A DNA stretch of 64,000 nt. It comes from Lysobacterales bacterium. GTDB taxonomy: Bacteria > Pseudomonadota > Gammaproteobacteria > Xanthomonadales > Rhodanobacteraceae. Made by a program: the position numbers and the translations under genes. The stretch is from contig JAFKNA010000004.1 of assembly GCA_017305135.1 (NCBI GenBank), positions 1 through 64,000 of the forward strand, written 5' to 3'. Every line of letters starts with the position of its first letter. Positions within the stretch are counted from its first letter, which is position 1. The notes below the pieces were generated by a model. That model saw only the letters and a program-made list of their open reading frames with translations, was not told the DNA's origin and did no database searches. Shown here piece after piece: positions 38,689 through 46,172 of this stretch.

Positions 38689-40140
38689 TCAATACTCGCG
38701 CTGGCCGGGTTCCTCCGGACCGCTCGGGTTGGATGGGCTGAACGGCACCGCCGGCGCCTCCGGCAGCGTCGCGCGCCAGCGTTCGAGTTTCGCCTCGATC
38801 GCCGGCGTGGTGGCGATCTGCGGCTCGGACGGCTCCTCGCCTTCGGCGTGTTCCCATTCGGCGACCTGGCTGCGGGCGAGTTCGAAACCCTGGCGCATCG
38901 AAGTGGTGCGGTTGAGGGCGTCGACGAGAAAGGCGCGACCGAACCAGGTGATGTCGGCGTCGGCGCCGCAGCCGAACGAGGTCCGGTCGGCGCGCGCCGA
39001 GGTGATGACCAGGCTCGATTCGCCGCGCAGCGCATCGACGAATCCGCCCGAGTAGCAAGCATTGACGATGACCACCCGCGAGGGCATCGGCGGCTCGGTC
39101 GCCAGCGCTTCGGCGAGGTCTGCCGGCCCGATCTGGTCGAGGGGCAGCGGATCGAGATCGACCAGCAGTTCGTGCTCTTCCGAGCCGTGGCTGCTGAGAT
39201 AGACGAGGAGGATGTCCTCGGCCGGATCCATGATCTGCGCGATTGCCTGCAGGGCGTAGTGGAGGTTGGTCCAGGTGGCGAGCGGCCGCTGCGCGGTCGT
39301 CTCCGGGTTGTTCTCCAGCACCAGAACGCGGCCCTGCGCGCCGAAGCGCGTCGAGAACAGTCGCTGGACATAATCGGCCTCGTTGCCGAACACGGCTTCC
39401 TCCGCGTCGCCGGCGAAGGCGACCACGTACAGGTCCGGCTGGCCGGGCGTCTGCGGGCGCAGCGCGCCGAGCCCGGCATCGAGCAGGGCGCGCTGGTCGA
39501 ACATCACCTGCTCGGGATCGAAGGCGAGCGCGTGTGCCGGTTCTTCGGCCGACGGTGCGGGCGATTCGTCGACCGCGATGCCGCCTTCGGCCGGGGCCAG
39601 CGGCGGGTCGGACGGCAGCCAGATCCACGGCGCGGCCGAAACCAGCCAGGCGAGCGTGGCGGCAGCGAGCGCCCGCGCCGGGCGCCGCGGCATGAGCCGG
39701 CGCGCATAGATGGCCAGCATCACCAGCCACCACGCCGCCGCCGCGCCGAACAACCAGGCCGGGAACTCGAGATAACCGCGCGTCGCCGCGACGAGTGCCA
39801 GCCGGCGCGCCGGCCACTGCACGAGGATCGTGCTGGCGATGGTCGCCGCCACCAGCAGCGCCGCGATACCCCAGCCGGCATCCTGCCGTCGCGCCATGCC
39901 GGCCAGGAGCCAGCCCGCAGCGAGCAGCAGCAGGGCGCCGGCCAGCAGCGTCACCACGCCGTGGGCTTCGAGCCGCCAGGGCGGCCCGAGGTCGACCGCG
40001 GCAATGCCGAGCTCGACCAGCATCCGCACGGGCAGCAGCGCGAAGAACAGGCCGGGGCGGACGCGCGCGGGCTCGGTGCGGGGACGCTGCAGCAGGACGA
40101 CGCGAAGGCCATCCATGAGCGTCGAAAGGAGAAAGGTCAC
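38689..40140 (-). CDS. membrane-anchored peptidase C13 (legumain/caspase-fold) protein
   Basis: A 483-residue protein in two parts. Residues 1-175 contain about four or five hydrophobic helices, similar to Yip1-like membrane domains. From about 230 to 450 is a caspase-hemoglobinase fold of family C13, with the catalytic dyad H318 (VYLSSHGSEEHEL) and C362 (VIVNACYSGGFVDA). Legumain and GPI8 are eukaryotic relatives; bacterial homologues occur in Pseudomonas and Xanthomonadales with no settled role. No activator or substrate gene is adjacent. The tail is rich in Pro and Glu. Confidence 0.88.
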   Translation of the reverse strand: MTFLLSTLMDGLRVVLLQRPRTEPARVRPGLFFALLPVRMLVELGIAAVDLGPPWRLEAHGVVTLLAGALLLLAAGWLLAGMARRQDAGWGIAALLVAATIASTILVQWPARRLALVAATRGYLEFPAWLFGAAAAWWLVMLAIYARRLMPRRPARALAAATLAWLVSAAPWIWLPSDPPLAPAEGGIAVDESPAPSAEEPAHALAFDPEQVMFDQRALLDAGLGALRPQTPGQPDLYVVAFAGDAEEAVFGNEADYVQRLFSTRFGAQGRVLVLENNPETTAQRPLATWTNLHYALQAIAQIMDPAEDILLVYLSSHGSEEHELLVDLDPLPLDQIGPADLAEALATEPPMPSRVVIVNACYSGGFVDALRGESSLVITSARADRTSFGCGADADITWFGRAFLVDALNRTTSMRQGFELARSQVAEWEHAEGEEPSEPQIATTPAIEAKLERWRATLPEAPAVPFSPSNPSGPEEPGQREY

Positions 40141-40278
40141 GCCGGTTCCGCTCGAAGAGGGCGTCGTCGCGACGCACCGGCGGCATTATCGCTTCCCGCG
40201 CTGCCCAGCGTCATGTGGCGCGCCGGTGTTGCCCACCCGATACGATTGCGCACGCGACACGTGATCCGCGCGCGAATG

Positions 40279-40489
40279 CCTTGCAGGAGCGACCGTGGTC
40301 GCGACTGCGGCTCCTACACGACCGGGCTCCCGGTCGCCCGCAGTCGACACCTGCGTCGACGTGGGAGCGCGACCGAGGTCTGCATGAATGTGCCGCACCC
40401 GGTCGCCTGCACGCAGGTTCCTACCGCGGGGCATGTCGGCAGCGGAATCCACGCGCTCCGCGTGTAGGAGCGAGCGAGCTCGCGACCGC
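40279..40489. repeat. cluster of family-A dyad repeats
   Basis: Four or five arms alternate in orientation: CTTGCAGGAGCGACCGTGGT (from 40280), GCTCCTAC (40310), TCGACGTGGGAGCGCGACC (about 40356), GCCTGCACGCAGGTTCCTAC (40403-40422) and GTGTAGGAGCGAGCGAGCTC (40462-40481). They fill most of the 354-bp gap between the C13 peptidase start and the mtnC stop. No gene is visible. Confidence 0.8.
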
Positions 40490-40494
40490 CGTGA

Positions 40495-41178
40495 TCAGCC
40501 CGGCGCGATGGCCTCGAAGCTGGCCACGCAGGGATGCGGGCAGATGTCGGGGCACAGGCCCGGGGCGCGGGCGACCAGGGTGGTGGCCATGCCGGCGGCG
40601 CGCGCGGCGTCGAGTTCTTCGACCACGTCGGAGAGGAACAGGATGTCGGCCTCCGGAATACCGATGGCCTCGGCGATGGCGTGGTAGGAGGCGGCATCGC
40701 GCTTGGGGCCGATTTCGGTGTCGAACCAGCCGGAGAAGAGCGGCGCGAGGTCGCCCATCGTGGTGTGCGCGAAGAAGAGCTGCTGCGCCTCGACCGATCC
40801 GGATGAATAGACGTAGAGACGCTTGCCCGCGTCGCGCCAAGCGCGCAGGCGCGGCGGCACGTCCGGGTACACATGGGCCTGGAATTCGCCGGACGCATAG
40901 CCGTCCTTCCAGATCATGCCCTGCAGCGCCTTCAGCGCCGTGGACTTGCGATCCTCGTCGATCCAGCCAAGCAGGAGTTCGATCAGCTCCTGCCGCTCGG
41001 CGGAGACGAAGCCCGCTTCCTCGGCCGCGTTCTGCAGCCAGTGCTGCACGTCCGGGTTGTCGGTGTTGGTCTCGACGAACGCCGGCAGGCGCTTGCGGGA
41101 AAATGGAAACAGGACGTCCTTGACGAAATCGATCGAGCTGGTGGTGCCTTCGATGTCGGTGAGGATGGCTTGGATCAC
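40495..41178 (-). CDS. mtnC: enolase-phosphatase E1 MtnC
   Basis: A 227-residue HAD-superfamily enzyme of methionine salvage. It enolises and dephosphorylates 2,3-diketo-5-methylthiopentyl-1-phosphate to acireductone. The HAD nucleophile motif is AILTDIEGTTSSIDFVKDVL, motif II is VYSSGSVEAQQLFF and motif III/IV is FLSDVVEELDAARAAGM. It follows mtnD by 39 bp, in the order mtnB-mtnD-mtnC on the minus strand. Confidence 0.97.
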   Translation of the reverse strand: MIQAILTDIEGTTSSIDFVKDVLFPFSRKRLPAFVETNTDNPDVQHWLQNAAEEAGFVSAERQELIELLLGWIDEDRKSTALKALQGMIWKDGYASGEFQAHVYPDVPPRLRAWRDAGKRLYVYSSGSVEAQQLFFAHTTMGDLAPLFSGWFDTEIGPKRDAASYHAIAEAIGIPEADILFLSDVVEELDAARAAGMATTLVARAPGLCPDICPHPCVASFEAIAPG

Positions 41179-41217
41179 GGGCGTCGCTCCTTGGCTCGTT
41201 GCAGGGCTGGTCGGCGC

Positions 41218-41784
41218 TCAATCCGCCCGCGCGGACGGGTGCGGTTGCATGCGCGGGTAGCGGGTGGCGATGGCGTCGCCCGTATAGTCGGCCACCCATC
41301 CTTCCTTGTTGGTGAACAGGCGGATGGCGACGAAATAGGGCGCTTCACTCATGTCGAACCAATGAGGCGTCCTGTCCGGCACGCCGATCAGGTCGCCGGC
41401 TTCGCAGAGCACCTCGTAGACGCGCTCGCCGATGTGCAGCGTGAACTGGCCCGCGCCGGCAACGAAGAAGCGCACCTCGTCCTCGCTATGGGTGTGCTCA
41501 TCGAGGAACTTCGCGCGCAGCGCGTCGCGATCCGGGTGGTCCGGGGCGAGGCTGATCACGTCCACCGCCTGGTAGCCCTCATCGCGCATCAGCCGGTCGA
41601 TGTCCTCGCGGTAGGCGGCGATCACGGCATCGGGGTCGGCGCCGGGCAGGAGCGGCTGGTTGGCTTCCCAGCGCTCGAAGCGTACGCCCACCGCGGCCAG
41701 CTCGCGGGCAATCGCCGCGCCATCGGTGAACACCTGCGGCGGCGTCGCGGCGTCGTGGTCGGGGTAGATGCGAAGGCGGCTCAT
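41218..41784 (-). CDS. mtnD: acireductone dioxygenase MtnD
   Basis: A 188-residue cupin. The metal ligands are the [11 protein letters not shown] motif (two His and a Glu) and the histidine in TPHWFD. It oxidises acireductone to the methionine precursor 2-oxo-4-methylthiobutyrate and formate with Fe(II), or runs the off-pathway reaction with Ni(II). The start overlaps the mtnB stop by 4 bp, so translation is coupled. Confidence 0.97.
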   Translation of the reverse strand: MSRLRIYPDHDAATPPQVFTDGAAIARELAAVGVRFERWEANQPLLPGADPDAVIAAYREDIDRLMRDEGYQAVDVISLAPDHPDRDALRAKFLDEHTHSEDEVRFFVAGAGQFTLHIGERVYEVLCEAGDLIGVPDRTPHWFDMSEAPYFVAIRLFTNKEGWVADYTGDAIATRYPRMQPHPSARAD

Positions 41785-42491
41785 CGGGGTGTCCTGCCGA
41801 GGGTGACGAGGTCGAGTTCGCAGCCCAGCATGAACTCGAAGGCTTCCAGGTGCCGATGCGCCTCGGCCATGTCGCGGCCCCAGGCATAGATGCCGTGGCC
41901 GTCGATCAGGTAGCCGTGGAGCGGTTTGCCGGCATCGAGCCAGGCGTCGACCGCGCGCACCAGCACCGGCATGTCCTGGGTGTTGGCGAATACCGGCAGC
42001 TCCAGCGTGCCCTCGTGGCTTCGCGTGCCGGCGATGGCCTTCTGCAGTTCCCAGCCCGAGAGGCGTACCACACCGTCGGCTGCGAACCAGCGCGAGGCCA
42101 CCGTCTGCGTGCGCGAATGCGTGTGCAGCACGGCGCCGGCCTCGGCGAAGCGCCGGTAGACCTGCATGTGGAGCGCCGTCTCCGCCGACGGTTTCGAGGT
42201 GCTGCCGATGGCGTGCCCGTCGAGGTCGACCACCATGACGTCATCGATGCCGAGCCGGCCCTTGTCGCGGCCCGAGATCGTGACCACGGCGTGGCCCTCG
42301 TCCAGGCGCATCGAGAAGTTGCTGCTGGTCGCCGGCGTCCATCCGCGCGCCCCGAGTTCGCGGCCGGCCGCGGCGATCTCGCGCGCGCAGGCGGCGAGCT
42401 GGCCAGTGTCGATGGCGTGGGTGTCGATCGTGGCTCTCCGCTCGGTGTTGAAGCGCTCCGTACTATACCGCGGCGCCCAGCGCCGCTTCAC
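41781..42491 (-). CDS. mtnB: methylthioribulose-1-phosphate dehydratase MtnB
   Basis: A class II aldolase-fold zinc enzyme that dehydrates methylthioribulose-1-phosphate. [20 protein letters not shown], the zinc histidines in [14 protein letters not shown], and [20 protein letters not shown] are conserved. The start is uncertain: no ATG lies in the right place. The longest frame begins at GTG 42491 and gives 236 residues, about 15-20 more than expected. A GCGGAGAG site around 42438-42446 would suit a non-standard start just before residues IDTHAIDTG. First gene of mtnBDC. Neither mtnA nor mtnK is in the window. Confidence 0.93.
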   Translation of the reverse strand: MKRRWAPRYSTERFNTERRATIDTHAIDTGQLAACAREIAAAGRELGARGWTPATSSNFSMRLDEGHAVVTISGRDKGRLGIDDVMVVDLDGHAIGSTSKPSAETALHMQVYRRFAEAGAVLHTHSRTQTVASRWFAADGVVRLSGWELQKAIAGTRSHEGTLELPVFANTQDMPVLVRAVDAWLDAGKPLHGYLIDGHGIYAWGRDMAEAHRHLEAFEFMLGCELDLVTLGRTPR

Positions 42492-42523
42492 TGAACGCTC
42501 ATCCGGCGAGGACTAGATTTCGT

Positions 42524-42555
42524 GCGCCCGCCGCGCGCGCAAGAGCGGCGGGCGC
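42524..42555. other. perfect 11-bp GC hairpin between divergent genes
   Basis: GCGCCCGCCGC (42524-42534) and GCGGCGGGCGC (42545-42555) form an uninterrupted stem with a 10-base loop between mtnB and the HiPIP gene. No T-run follows on either strand, so it is not a normal terminator. Role unknown. Confidence 0.5.
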
Positions 42556-42633
42556 TGCGGTCGCTCGCCTGCGTGCACCCGGTCGGATGCCGCCATGGGG
42601 TGCAGCGACGCCTTCACTCACAAGGAGTGCATC

Positions 42634-42981
42634 ATGTCGAACCCAGCCGAAAGCCAGGCACGACGTCGTTTCCTCAAGATCGCCGCCGCCGGGGCCGTTG
42701 CCGCGCCGTTCGCCGCCGTCGTGCTGCCGAAGATCGGGCGCGCCGCGGAACTGCCGCACCTCGACCCGAACGAGCCGACCGCGAAGGCGCTGGCCTACAC
42801 CCACGACGCGACCACCGCCAAGGGCAACCCGGCGTTCAAGCCCGGCGCCGACTGCGCCAACTGCACCTTCTTCCAGGGCAAGGCGGGCGACGAATGGGGC
42901 CCGTGCATGCTGTTTCCCGGAAAGTCCGTGCACGCCAAGGGCTGGTGCGCCAGCCACAACTTCAAGCCCGCGTCGGGCTGA
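42634..42981 (+). CDS. high-potential iron-sulfur protein (HiPIP)
   Basis: A 115-residue periplasmic electron carrier. The N terminus is a twin-arginine signal (RRRFLKIAAAG, residues 10-20) with probable cleavage after IGRAA near residue 38. The mature domain holds the four cluster cysteines C74, C77, C91 and C105 in the HiPIP spacing, with CANCTFFQG and GWCASHNF. It shuttles electrons between bc1-type complexes and oxidases or reaction centres; cbb3 oxidase is encoded at 54-58 kb. The start at 42634 is preceded by a clear AAGGAG site. Confidence 0.96.
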   Translation: MSNPAESQARRRFLKIAAAGAVAAPFAAVVLPKIGRAAELPHLDPNEPTAKALAYTHDATTAKGNPAFKPGADCANCTFFQGKAGDEWGPCMLFPGKSVHAKGWCASHNFKPASG

Positions 42982-43101
42982 CGCGCGTTCCCGCCCTTCC
43001 TGCCGCCGGGCGGCAGTGATCGACGCGGCGCCACACCGGCATCTCGGGAATTGAGACCGGCACCCGCCATAATCCCCGCGGTTGCCGCTCCGGTTTCCGC
43101 A

Positions 43102-44607
43102 ATGCCTGCCGTCGCCCCGTTCCTGCCACTGATCCTCGCTGCCGTCGCCGGTGCCGCCGGCGGGGCATTGTTCGCCTGGCTTTTCCTGCGTGGGCGCGTC
43201 GCTGTGGCGCACGCTGCCGGACAGGCCAGCCGCGAACCCGAAATCGCCACCCTCGGTGCGCAGCGCGACGCCGCCATCGCGCGCGGCCGCGAGCTCGCCG
43301 AACGCCTCGCCCAAGGCGAGCGGGCCAGCGCTGCCGCGCAGGGCGAGGCGCGCCAGCTCGCCGCCCAGGCGGCCGCATCGGCTGCGCAGGTGAAGCGGCT
43401 TGAGGAAGCGCTGGCGGATGCCTGCCGTGGCCGCGACCACGCGCAATCGGAACTCCTCGCGCTCACCGGCCGCCATTCCGCGCTGGAGGCCAGCGCGGCC
43501 GAGCAGTCGCACGCCGCCGCCGAGAAGCTGCAACTCCTCGACCAGGCCGAGCAGCGCCTGCGCGATGCCTTCCAGAACCTCGCTCAGCGCATCCTCGACG
43601 ACAAGGCCGAGCACCTGCGCACGCAAAGCGCCCAGCAGCTCGGCGGCCTGCTCGATCCGCTGAAGGGACAGCTCAAGGAATTCCGCGATTCGATCACCCA
43701 GGTCCACGCCGACGAACAGCGCGAGCGCGGCATGCTGGCGCAGGAAATCCAGAGCCTGCGCCAGCTCAACCAGCGCATCAGCGAGGACGCGATCAACCTC
43801 ACCCGCGCGCTCAAGGGCGACACCCGCGCGCAGGGCGCCTGGGGCGAGCTGGTGCTCGAACGCGTGCTGGAGGCCTCGGGCCTGCAGGCCGGGCGCGAGT
43901 ACACCACCCAGGCCAGCTTCAGCAGTGCCGACGGTGCCCGCCAGCGCCCGGACGTGATCGTCCATCTCCCCGACGGGCGCGACGTCGTCATCGACGCCAA
44001 GGTCTCGCTGGTCGCCTACGAGCGCCATGTCGCCGCACCCGACGACCCCGCCCGCGCCGCCGCCCTGGCCGAGCACGTGGCCTCCGTGCGCCGCCACATC
44101 GAGGGCCTGTCGCTGCGCCGCTACGACGACATCGAGGGCCTGCGCACGCTCGACTTCGTGCTGCTGTTCGTCCCGGTCGAAGCCGCCTTCGTCGAAGCCG
44201 TGCGCGCCGACGAGCGCCTCTTCACCCACGCGCTCGGCAAGAACATCTCGATCACCAGCCCCAGCACCCTGCTGGCGACGCTGCGCACCATCGCCCACCT
44301 CTGGCGCATGGAGCGGCGCAACGTCAACGCCATGGAAATCGCCCGCTGCGCCGCACGCCTGCACGACAACTTCGCCCTGCTGGTCGATGAGCTGGAAGCG
44401 GTCGGCACCCAGCTCGGCCGCGCGCAGGCCGCGCAGGCCAGCGCGCTCCGCCGCCTCACCCAAGGCGGCAAGGGCAGCATCCTGCTGCAGGTGCAGAGCC
44501 TCGCCGAGATGGGCGCGCCGGTGAAGAAGGAGCTGCCGGCGAAGCTGCTGGGGGCGGGGGATGAGGAGGCGCTGTTAGGCGAGGGCGGCGAGCGGCTGGA
44601 AGTCTGA
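43102..44607 (+). CDS. rmuC: DNA recombination protein RmuC
   Basis: A 501-residue protein with an N-terminal membrane helix (about residues 4-28), a long coiled coil rich in Ala/Glu/Gln/Arg (about 40-190) and a RmuC nuclease-like core: LKGDTRAQGAWGELVLERVL, RPDVIVHLPDGRDVVIDAKV and the YDDIEGLRTLDFVLLFVPVE region. RmuC limits inversions at short inverted repeats and has been linked to defence against mobile DNA. An upstream in-frame ATG at 43051 would add 17 residues without homology, so I prefer 43102. The cassette region begins just downstream. Confidence 0.94.
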   Translation: MPAVAPFLPLILAAVAGAAGGALFAWLFLRGRVAVAHAAGQASREPEIATLGAQRDAAIARGRELAERLAQGERASAAAQGEARQLAAQAAASAAQVKRLEEALADACRGRDHAQSELLALTGRHSALEASAAEQSHAAAEKLQLLDQAEQRLRDAFQNLAQRILDDKAEHLRTQSAQQLGGLLDPLKGQLKEFRDSITQVHADEQRERGMLAQEIQSLRQLNQRISEDAINLTRALKGDTRAQGAWGELVLERVLEASGLQAGREYTTQASFSSADGARQRPDVIVHLPDGRDVVIDAKVSLVAYERHVAAPDDPARAAALAEHVASVRRHIEGLSLRRYDDIEGLRTLDFVLLFVPVEAAFVEAVRADERLFTHALGKNISITSPSTLLATLRTIAHLWRMERRNVNAMEIARCAARLHDNFALLVDELEAVGTQLGRAQAAQASALRRLTQGGKGSILLQVQSLAEMGAPVKKELPAKLLGAGDEEALLGEGGERLEV

Positions 44608-44688
44608 GCAACGTCATTCCCGCCCCCTGCGTCAGAATAGTTGTCGCCTCGATAGACCATCCACCCGGGGGCGAAGGAACCTGAAGAC

Positions 44689-45141
44689 GTGGCTCGATAC
44701 GGACAAGCATTCAAAGATCGTGCGGTAGCTCGCCTGCTGCCGCCGGAAAGCAGCGATGTGCACGCGGTGGCGCAGGCCGTTGGCGTGTCGGCGGCGACGC
44801 TGGAGCGATGGCGCTCGGACGCGTTGGCGCAAGGCAGGAAGACAGGAGGCTGGACCGCCGTGGCCCGGCTGGACGCGGTGATGACCACGGCGTCGATGAG
44901 CGAGGAGGAGAAGAACGCCTGGTGCCGCTCGCACGGGCTGTATCCGAGCGAGCTGGTCGAATGGCGACAGGCCGCGACGGGCGCGCTGGAACAGCCGGGC
45001 CTGGTCTCGAAGGCGCCCTCCAGGGCTGAAGGCCGCCGCGTGCGCGAGCTGGAGCGCGAACTGCGGCGCAAGGAGAAGGCGCTGGCGGAGGCGGCCGCGC
45101 TGCTGGTGCCTCGGCAGCAGATAGGCGAGACTCAAGCGTAG
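44689..45141 (+). mobile_element. IS3-type transposase OrfA, 3' truncated
   Basis: A 150-residue frame with an N-terminal helix-turn-helix (AQAVGVSAATLERWR) and the C-terminal leucine-zipper-like RRVRELERELRRKEKALAEA that ends OrfA proteins of some IS3 elements. After EAAALLV the sequence departs from the family pattern, and no OrfB (DDE integrase) follows, so the element is cut at about 45106. A possible left end lies near 44630 (GTCAGAATAGTTGTCGCC). The insertion seems to have removed the 3' part of the last gene cassette, whose attC is also missing. Confidence 0.75.
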
Positions 45142-45457
45142 GCTTTGCGCCAGCATTGTGTATTACGTGAGCTTTAGCCGAATCCGACATGGATAAAATG
45201 GCGGAGCCCGAAACCGAAACAGTACGCGGCTTAAGTCCGCGCACTGCCTTGAAACAAGCACGTATTTGCTCCAAGAAACTGGGCTTGCCAAACACTCTCC
45301 GAGTGTCTCGGATACCAATAGCGGTGGCGGCTATGCCAAGAATCTGCAATAGCAGACCGGAAATCCTGACGCCAGGCCCCGTTTGCCAGTAATACAGCGA
45401 CGTGGCGAGTGCTAGTAGCACTACAAGTGCCGTGAACATAGGAAGCCGGGCACGCAT
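45110..45457 (-). pseudogene. cassette-encoded membrane protein, C terminus lost to an IS fragment
   Basis: A minus-strand frame beginning at ATG 45457, just inside attC-1. It reads MRARLPMFTALVVLLALATS, then a second helix around GLLLQILGIAATAIGI, then a soluble tail with RRVFGKPSFLEQIRACF. About 115 residues can be assigned. The frame then runs, without a stop, into the antisense of the IS3-type fragment at about 45106-45141, so the natural end and its attC are gone. No function recognised. Two membrane helices and small size are common among integron cassette proteins. Confidence 0.55.
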
Positions 45458-45518
45458 GAGCCAAGCAAGTACTCGACATGGCCAGCGAATAAAGTGAGTG
45501 CCGATACTCTGTATGTGA

Positions 45519-45575
45519 GTACAATGCCTGAATTTAGCGGCGCCGCAGCACGTCCGCTGGAATGAGTTGTTAGAA
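45519..45575 (-). other. attC-1, integron cassette recombination site (degenerate R')
   Basis: On the minus strand the R'' box TTCTAAC (45569-45575) is followed by complementary L arms TTCCAGCGGACG and CGCCGCTAAATT. The R' box, ATTGTAC (45519-45525), has lost the invariant GTT. The inner sequence is almost identical to attC-3 over about 45 bp, which rules out chance similarity. The TAA stop of the upstream cassette gene lies inside R''. Confidence 0.85.
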
Positions 45576-46025
45576 ATTGTGCACCTCATGCGACCGTGCA
45601 TCGATCTCGAACGCCGCATTACCGTACCCAACCTCCACGATTTGCGCCAGGTAAACAGGGAGAAACGCGGCGATTGAACCGAGTTGTTCGTATTGGTGAA
45701 CGTGCCGCAACTCATGCGATAGAAGTTGCACAGTTTTGCAGCCACGGATAATGAACACTGTGTGGCCTAGCGTAAGCCCAGTCATGCCGGGGCCAAGCAA
45801 CCCAGTTTGCTGTGCAGCCATACGAAGCTGCGGATGCTGTGGCTGTGGAAGATGTGAGACAAGCGCAACCCGTACAAACTCGGGGTACTGCACCCCCACT
45901 GTGCGTGCCAGTTGCTGCTCCACGCTCGTTAGCGGAGTCCCGTTTTGTGCGGCTGCTTGCGATTCAGCCTCAGCCCACGCAATAGCAGACGGGAGAAGCT
46001 GAGGAAGTACCTGCCTCAAATCCAC
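45570..46025 (-). CDS. gene-cassette protein with HExxH motif (putative zinc metallopeptidase)
   Basis: A 151-residue protein that fills one cassette between attC-2 and attC-1. It has no signal peptide. LLSHELRHVHQYEQLG gives a zinc-binding HExxH (H104, E105, H108), and AAFEIDARSHE contains E140, a candidate third ligand about 32 residues on, as in gluzincins and DUF4157-like domains. The N-terminal half is helical. The stop codon TAA (45570-45572) is contributed by the R'' box of attC-1. AT-richer than the core genome, consistent with acquisition. Substrate and role unknown. Confidence 0.75.
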   Translation of the reverse strand: MDLRQVLPQLLPSAIAWAEAESQAAAQNGTPLTSVEQQLARTVGVQYPEFVRVALVSHLPQPQHPQLRMAAQQTGLLGPGMTGLTLGHTVFIIRGCKTVQLLSHELRHVHQYEQLGSIAAFLPVYLAQIVEVGYGNAAFEIDARSHEVHNF

Positions 46026-46045
46026 GTGTTACGCTCCCTCGCAAT

Positions 46046-46106
46046 TTCTAACGCTTCGGCTCAGCGGTGGCGCATTAGTACCGTCCGCTGCAACCGGTTG
46101 TTATAC
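46046..46106 (-). other. attC-2, integron cassette recombination site
   Basis: On the minus strand R'' is GTATAAC (46100-46106) and R' is GTTAGAA (46046-46052), 61 bp overall. Between them the arms GCAGCGGACGG and CCACCGCTG pair through CAGCGG/CCGCTG, with GGTTGC/GCCGAAGC-type outer pairing and unpaired bases, as attC hairpins have. Its arms differ from attC-1 and attC-3, as expected for cassettes of different origin. Confidence 0.75.
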
Positions 46107-46172
46107 AGCCAACTCACTCCCGGACCTCCCCTATAACACATGTGACGTGCTTCGGTGTCTTGCTCGTGGAGG

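Noticed and set aside
38641-38690. A further family-C repeat (GGATGCCCGCTTTCGCGGCC)
   Set aside because: Only one arm matches and the second half diverges, so I do not list it as a full element.
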